The position numbers and the translations under genes are program-made. From Geodermatophilaceae bacterium (GTDB lineage: Bacteria > Actinomycetota > Actinomycetes > Mycobacteriales > Geodermatophilaceae): a stretch of DNA of 5,261 nt. The notes beneath the pieces are model-generated. The model ran no database searches and was not told where the DNA came from. It saw nothing but the letters and a program-made list of their open reading frames with translations. Position 1 is the first letter of the stretch. Each line of letters opens with the position of its first letter. The stretch spans positions 1-5,261 of the forward strand of contig JACCUM010000458.1 of assembly GCA_013811805.1 (NCBI GenBank). The letters run 5' to 3'. Positions 4,935 to 5,261 of this stretch are shown here, one piece after another.

Positions 4935-5261
4935 CCAGACCCCGTCCGCGTACCAGAGCGATGGCAGCGCTCGTTGCTGTCGGCGCCCTCATCCTCTCCG
5001 GCTGCTCGTCCGCAGAGGACAGCGGCGGAGGCAGTGGCGGGAGCGGTGGAGACAATGCACGGGAGACCTACACCGTCGGTATCGACGTCGCGTTCCACCC
5101 CATCTTCGACTACGTCATGGGACAAGCCGAGGAGTACTTCGGGGACAAGGACTATGACGTCGAGTTCCAGGTCCTGGACGCGACCACGCAGGTTCCCGCC
5201 TTCGGCGCTGGTGACCTCGACGTGATGACCACTGTGCCGTCGTTCATGCCGCGGGTGAAGG
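4931..5261 (+). CDS. ABC-transporter substrate-binding lipoprotein, 3' end missing
   Basis: The first 110 residues are seen before the window ends. The N-terminus is a lipoprotein signal: a basic start (TRPRPRTR), a hydrophobic stretch (AMAALVAVGALI), and the lipobox LSGC with the lipidated cysteine at residue 25. A flexible Ser/Gly linker follows (about 26-42). The mature part begins YTVGIDVAFHPIFDYVMG and continues to AFGAGDLDVMTTVPSFMPRV. That layout resembles SsuA/THI5/NMT1-like periplasmic-binding proteins of NitT/TauT-type importers, where an early strand is followed by a 'gd.Dv' segment contacting ligand. It would sit on the outer face of the membrane and hand its ligand to a permease and ATPase probably encoded just to the right. 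It overlaps the GntR stop by four bases (GTGA), so it belongs to the same operon. The ligand is unknown. Confidence 0.85.
   Translation, partial: MTRPRPRTRAMAALVAVGALILSGCSSAEDSGGGSGGSGGDNARETYTVGIDVAFHPIFDYVMGQAEEYFGDKDYDVEFQVLDATTQVPAFGAGDLDVMTTVPSFMPRVK

Noticed and set aside
1..5261. CRISPR array, toxin-antitoxin pair, phage-defence cargo
   Set aside because: No regularly spaced repeats and no matching genes; the visible part of the element is only transfer, excision and integration genes.

Overview
The window is GC-rich, with GTG starts, four-base stop/start overlaps and a CCA-less tRNA gene. Gene families and codon use point to an actinobacterium (Actinomycetota); nothing seen fixes the genus. 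It divides into a mobile-element end (1 to about 2430), a tRNA gene that serves as the insertion site (2387-2459), and chromosomal genes to its right.

The left part is the integrase-proximal end of an integrative element of the actinomycete ICE (AICE, pSAM2-like) type. An FtsK/SpoIIIE/TraSA-like DNA-transfer ATPase, cut by the left window edge, overlaps a 67-residue AlpA/excisionase-like HTH protein by 8 bp. That gene overlaps a 382-residue tyrosine integrase by 4 bp. The integrase stops 36 bp short of the 3' end of a convergent tRNA-Lys(UUU) gene, the classic geometry of int next to an att site formed by the 3' half of a tRNA gene. No replication initiator gene lies between the translocase and xis, where many AICEs carry one.

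Right of the tRNA is an FMN nitroreductase-family gene broken by what looks like loss of one G near 2898-2900. The two halves together match the whole family fold.

From 3201 onward comes the most interesting unit. A sigma70-like promoter (TTGACC-N17-TAGCTT) is followed by a tandem CCTCTAGA repeat at the predicted transcription start, then three genes joined by GTGA overlaps. They are a stand-alone TrpA-like (beta/alpha)8 protein with an altered active-site loop, a GntR/HutC-family regulator with a UTRA effector domain, and an ABC-transporter lipoprotein (solute-binding protein) that runs off the right edge. I infer a self-regulated uptake-and-cleavage operon for an unidentified small molecule; the substrate cannot be read from the sequence. 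The GntR tail holds a perfect 15-bp tandem duplication whose codon usage fits a different frame.
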